Part shown: positions 11,878 to 14,724 of the stretch, one piece after another
How positions within the stretch are numbered: the first letter of the stretch is position 1
Layout: each line of letters opens with the position of its first letter
Origin: Sulfurovum sp.
GTDB lineage: Bacteria; Campylobacterota; Campylobacteria; Campylobacterales; Sulfurovaceae
Reading direction: 5' to 3'
DNA: 14,724 bases
Assembly: GCA_023955225.1 (NCBI GenBank)
Contig: JAGSGJ010000043.1
Span: 1 to 14,724, forward strand
The notes under the pieces: model-generated
Databases searched by the model: none
Seen by the model: only the letters and a program-made list of their open reading frames with translations
Told to the model about the DNA's origin: nothing
Program-made: the position numbers and the translations under genes

Positions 11878-13725
11878 TTAAGAGAATTCAACCGGGTCAA
11901 AATCTATCTCTATCTCTCTACAATCTACGCGATGTAAAGCTTTGAGTAGTGGTACCCTGTTCTTCGCTCTCAATAAAATATGAAATCTGAATTTATCGGC
12001 TATTCGTTCCACTGGTGCTTTACCGTGTCCGACTATCTCTATGTCTTCAAAAGCTTTCAGTTTCGTGACCGTATCAAGGGTGATCTTGCTTGCCTTGTTT
12101 TCATCCTTATGTGCGATGAGTATACGTGCAAGTGAAGCAAAAGGAGGATAGTCTGCCATCTCTAAAAATGCAAGTTCATCTTTGATGAAAAGTTCATAAT
12201 CAGCCAAATAGGTTTGAAAAAACTCCGGATCACCTGTCTGTACTATGACTTCTGCTGCTTGTGCACGTCCACTTCGTCCTGCGATTTGAAAAAGTAATGA
12301 CATGGCTCTCTCACGTGCTCTATAGTCTGCAAGTCCCAAGATATAATCAAGCCCCATAATGACACTCAGCGTAATGTTCGCATAATCATGTCCTTTACTC
12401 AGCATCTGTGTTCCTAAAAGCAGTTGACTCTCTCCAGTCTCAAAACGACTCAACGCTTCTTTCAGTTTTTTAGCCGTTGTGATACTGTCTTTATCAAACT
12501 GTTCAACCTGTATGCCTTCTATCGCTTCAGATATGATTTCTATGGCTTCCACGGTTCCCATACGTTCACTTTTAAGCGGTGTGTGCCCACAGTTGGTACA
12601 GGTATCTTGTATGGCTTCTGTATAGTTACAGTAGTGACATTTTAAATATCTGTGTTTTCTGTGCAGCGCCATACCTACTGAACAGTAGGGACAAAGATGT
12701 GTTTTTCCACAACTTTCACAGTAGAGATATTTGAAGTTTCCACGTGTAGGTAAAAATAACAGCGACTGATTACCCGCTTTATAATGTGTATGTATGGCAT
12801 CTAAGATCGTATGGTTAATGCTGTCACCAGTGATGAACTTGTAGTTTTTTTGTGTTTGCACATAGGGTTTACCCAGTTTGACCACATCATATTTATAGTA
12901 CGAACCCATAGAGGGTGTCGCAGAAGCCAATACGACTTTCGCACCCAACTTACTTCCCATTAACACTGCCACATCACGTGCATGGTAACGAGGTCGGGTC
13001 ATCGCCTTATAACTGTCATCATGTTCTTCATCCACCACTATAAGCCCAAGGTTGGACAATGGCACAAAAAGTGCAGAACGTGCGCCAGCCACAATGCGTA
13101 TCTTCCCTTCTTCTATACCCTCCAGGATAGACTCTTTTTTCTTCTTGGTCAATTTGGAATGCCACATAGCAACACTATCTCCAAAATAAACTTTAAGACG
13201 TTTTTCCATTTGAGGGGTCAATGAGATTTCAGGCATAAGAAAGATAGAAGTTTTGCCTTCTTCCAACATCTTAGCCATCAGTGAGATGAAGATCTCTGTT
13301 TTACCAGAACCTGTCACACCAAAAAGCAGGGCTTTGTCTTTTTCCAAGAGCTGATCAAATGCTTTTTGTTGAGAAACACTTAATTTCGGTAAAATCATTC
13401 CCTCCATTGTCTTCGGGGATAAATCTGTAGATGAAGAATTTTTAAATGGAATAAAAAGAGAAATAGCTTCTCCAAAAGAAGAAAAATAATACTCAGAGAT
13501 AAACTTTGCTATCTCCATTTGTACATGACTATAAATCTTATCTGAAACTGAAGCTATCTCTGCTGTTTCAAATTCAGGCTTTCCTATCTCTTTTATAACA
13601 ACTGCTTCTTTTAGCGTAGTTTTTAAAGGCAGAGAAACAACTGAACCCTTGGCTAATTTATTTTGAGAGTGATAAGTCAGGCTTGGTGCGCTTGACCTAA
13701 GAAAAGATATTTCGTAGTAGTACAA
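11878..13725 (-). CDS. priA: Primosomal helicase PriA
   Basis: This 615-residue 3'-5' helicase reloads DnaB at stalled or recombination-derived forks. After a shortened N-terminal DNA-binding domain, the helicase motifs run Walker A GVTGSGKTE (136-144), GARSALF (214-220), DEEH (232-235), VVLASATPSMGSY (264-276), LLLGTQMLSKGHD (435-447) and QIAGRSGRAQA (480-490). Between them lies the PriA zinc module with all eight cysteines: 336, 339, 345, 348, 363, 366, 376 and 379. The protein is shorter than the E. coli enzyme (about 730), mainly at the N-terminus, as I would expect in Campylobacterota. The start is TTG at 13725-13723: an in-frame TAG lies just upstream and the first ATG is not until residue 70. 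No Shine-Dalgarno is visible, and the TTG follows the pilin stop by two bases, so expression probably depends on coupling. Confidence 0.93.
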   Translation of the reverse strand: MYYYEISFLRSSAPSLTYHSQNKLAKGSVVSLPLKTTLKEAVVIKEIGKPEFETAEIASVSDKIYSHVQMEIAKFISEYYFSSFGEAISLFIPFKNSSSTDLSPKTMEGMILPKLSVSQQKAFDQLLEKDKALLFGVTGSGKTEIFISLMAKMLEEGKTSIFLMPEISLTPQMEKRLKVYFGDSVAMWHSKLTKKKKESILEGIEEGKIRIVAGARSALFVPLSNLGLIVVDEEHDDSYKAMTRPRYHARDVAVLMGSKLGAKVVLASATPSMGSYYKYDVVKLGKPYVQTQKNYKFITGDSINHTILDAIHTHYKAGNQSLLFLPTRGNFKYLYCESCGKTHLCPYCSVGMALHRKHRYLKCHYCNYTEAIQDTCTNCGHTPLKSERMGTVEAIEIISEAIEGIQVEQFDKDSITTAKKLKEALSRFETGESQLLLGTQMLSKGHDYANITLSVIMGLDYILGLADYRARERAMSLLFQIAGRSGRAQAAEVIVQTGDPEFFQTYLADYELFIKDELAFLEMADYPPFASLARILIAHKDENKASKITLDTVTKLKAFEDIEIVGHGKAPVERIADKFRFHILLRAKNRVPLLKALHRVDCREIEIDFDPVEFS

Positions 13726-13727
13726 GT

Positions 13728-14195
13728 TTATGGCGTTAAAAGTCTACAATTACTATCCGTAGGAACTTTGCAGTTAAACCGACTGCTTGTAATATTAAAA
13801 TCAACACTACCTGAAGTTGGCATCGTATACGTATAGGTAGTACCATTCACGCTCCAACATCCTTTTGATTTTCCTTGTGCCGTACAATCAAGGACAGGAT
13901 ATTCTAAAACTCTACCTCTATTTCCATCTGCATCTACATTGAATATATCAAAAACACCGTCAGCTGAATGCAAAGTAGTAATAGGGTTAGTAAAATCCCC
14001 TCTTAATATACGCTTTTGTCTTTCCGTTACAATAGCGCTACGTACAGAGCCTATCGTTGCAATTGCTTTAGTAATAGTCGCATCATCACGTGTAGCAGCC
14101 ATTTTAGGTACAGCAATCGCTGCAAGTATTCCGATAACTACGATCACAAAAACCAATTCTATCATGGTAAATGCTTTTTTTGAAGACATTAGCAT
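13728..14195 (-). CDS. Type IV pilin/pseudopilin-like protein
   Basis: This is a prepilin of 155 residues from ATG at 14195, chosen because AAAAGGA lies six bases upstream. In-frame GTG 14231 and ATG 14216 lack ribosome sites, and the former lies almost at the predicted transcription start. The class III signal is MLMSSKKA then FTMIELVFVIVVIGILAAIAVPK (positions 9-31): cleavage after Ala8 by prepilin peptidase, Glu13 at mature position +5, then the membrane/assembly helix. Ala rather than Gly at -1 is, to my knowledge, common in this phylum. The globular part has four cysteines (104, 113, 142, 150), spaced as two likely disulfide pairs. It could be a competence pseudopilin, a type II secretion component or a minor pilin. 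No assembly ATPase or secretin is in view. It is the first gene of the priA-ispG-dnaB unit. Confidence 0.8.
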   Translation of the reverse strand: MLMSSKKAFTMIELVFVIVVIGILAAIAVPKMAATRDDATITKAIATIGSVRSAIVTERQKRILRGDFTNPITTLHSADGVFDIFNVDADGNRGRVLEYPVLDCTAQGKSKGCWSVNGTTYTYTMPTSGSVDFNITSSRFNCKVPTDSNCRLLTP

Positions 14196-14242
14196 ATTTA
14201 TTCCTTTTAAGTTCATAAAATTAAAATCCACCCTGTGTTTTT

Positions 14243-14251
14243 ATTATATCA
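14243..14251 (-). promoter_or_regulatory. Extended -10 promoter of the pilin-priA unit
   Basis: The minus strand reads TGATATAAT, a perfect TGnTATAAT. The start is expected near 14236, giving a leader of about 40 nt before the ATG at 14195. This is the only strong promoter seen upstream of priA. Confidence 0.65.
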
Positions 14252-14263
14252 TAAATATCTCCA

Positions 14264-14276
14264 ATTGATAATCAAT
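14264..14276. promoter_or_regulatory. 13-bp perfect dyad over the pilin -35 region
   Basis: ATTGAT-A-ATCAAT is a perfect 6-bp inverted repeat with a single central base. It begins 12 bp upstream of the extended -10, covering the place where a -35 would be, so it could be an operator. No regulator is identified. Confidence 0.4.
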
Positions 14277-14374
14277 AGTGTATCCACCAATGTATTTTAT
14301 TTTTAAATTGAAGTTATTGTGAAATTTTATAGGATTGAAAAAAATTATACGTTTGCAGTTTTTGTTACTATAGC

Positions 14375-14400
14375 CATTCCCAAGCAGGAGCTTGAGAATG
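14375..14400. repeat. REP-like 26-nt hairpin downstream of the last partial gene
   Basis: CATTC-C-CAAGC-AGGA-GCTTG-A-GAATG forms an 11-position stem with one C/A mismatch on the plus strand. On the minus strand that position becomes a U:G wobble, so the RNA stem is complete with a UCCU loop. No T-run follows on either strand, so it is not an intrinsic terminator. It resembles the widespread GTTCCCAAGC/GCTTGGGAAC palindromes I associate with REP elements; this likeness is from memory. It ends 22 bases before the stop of the adjacent ORF. Confidence 0.55.
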
Positions 14401-14421
14401 TATGCACAAGGTTATTACGAA

Positions 14422-14724
14422 TTAACGTGTAACCGATGCACCACCAAGTTTATGAGCTTTAGTTTGACCTGCACCACCAGTCATGCCAATAATAGCAGGA
14501 TCAGCTATAACACCATCACAAATTACACTTGTGCCAGCAGTTGCTGCTGCAAAAGTTACTTGCGTTCCATTCGCATCTGGTGTAATGGTAATACACGCAG
14601 CACCAGCATTTTCATCACATAGAAGAAGATCACCAGTAACTACCGATGATGTTGCTTGAACACCACTACACGTAGAGTCAATCACTACATTAGTCACTTC
14701 ATCAGTTGTTGCAGTATTTATCCA
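14422..14724 (-). CDS. Partial C-terminal ORF of a Ser/Thr/Ala-rich four-cysteine protein, possibly a pilin-like protein
   Basis: The frame is open from the window edge to TAA at 14422-14424, giving at least 100 residues. An internal GTG at 14697 should not be taken as the start, since the frame stays open upstream of it. The segment is rich in Thr, Ala, Gly and Val with few charged residues. It has four cysteines (in DSTCSG, LLCDENAGAACIT and VICDG), a pattern typical of exported proteins with disulfides. It ends TKAHKLGGASVTR. I do not recognise the family firmly. The neighbouring prepilin also has four cysteines in its globular part, and a second pilin-type subunit is a reasonable guess, but the diagnostic N-terminus is outside the window. 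Confidence 0.55.
   Translation of the reverse strand, partial: WINTATTDEVTNVVIDSTCSGVQATSSVVTGDLLLCDENAGAACITITPDANGTQVTFAAATAGTSVICDGVIADPAIIGMTGGAGQTKAHKLGGASVTR

Noticed and set aside
14196..14231. GTG start at 14231 for the pilin
   Set aside because: It is only about 5 nt from the predicted transcription start, lacks an SD, and would put 20 residues before the prepilin cleavage site. ATG 14195 has AAAAGGA.

Overview
The window looks like a chromosomal segment of a Campylobacterota bacterium, probably a Sulfurovum/Sulfurimonas-type relative. Three things suggest this. The genes are AT-rich and tightly packed. The promoters are Campylobacter-like extended -10 elements (TGnTATAAT). Gene neighbourhoods match those I recall from Helicobacter pylori: a Csd3/HdpA-type M23 peptidase next to a PgbA-domain protein and GlcD, and DnaB next to a short ComEC. 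There are no rRNA or tRNA genes, CRISPR arrays, IS elements or prophage genes. Thirteen protein-coding genes are called, of which those at both window ends are truncated. No gene-free stretch exceeds 300 bases. The longest are the 226 bases between the pilin start and the last partial gene (14196-14421) and the 169 bases between comEC and dnaB (9164-9332).

Left part (1-2932). A truncated alanine racemase on the minus strand diverges from agmatine deiminase (aguA). N-carbamoylputrescine amidase (aguB) lies further on in the same direction. Together AguA and AguB convert agmatine to putrescine. A CAP-domain lipoprotein gene sits between them on the opposite strand; its stop overlaps the aguA stop and its promoter region overlaps that of aguB. 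Both alr and aguB have an extended -10 exactly 6 nt before the ATG and no Shine-Dalgarno, so both are predicted to be leaderless.

Middle part (2959-7927). A minus-strand pair encodes an M23 peptidoglycan hydrolase of the Csd3/HdpA type and a NUDT14/AdpP-like Nudix hydrolase whose start abuts the M23 stop. Divergently, a plus-strand unit encodes a secreted PgbA N-terminal-domain protein, a GlcD-type FAD oxidase and a YihY-family membrane protein. A five-codon minigene lies directly before the last of these.

Right part (7895-14724). A minus-strand unit runs pilin-like protein, PriA, IspG, DnaB, ComEC. Pilin, priA, ispG and dnaB are nearly contiguous (stop-to-start gaps of 2 nt and 53 nt, then a 1-nt overlap). 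A structured 169-bp spacer separates dnaB from comEC. The unit mixes DNA uptake (ComEC, possibly the pilin), replication restart and helicase loading (PriA, DnaB), and isoprenoid synthesis (IspG). Upstream of the pilin are an extended -10 promoter, a 13-bp dyad over its -35 region, a REP-like hairpin, and the 3' end of a four-cysteine secreted-type ORF running off the window.

I see no wholly new gene system. The signals most worth a second look are the spacer with four hairpins built around CTAAA/TTTAG, a 17-nt palindromic string shared between that spacer and the csd3/Nudix junction, the REP-like hairpin, the two leaderless promoters, and the minigene.
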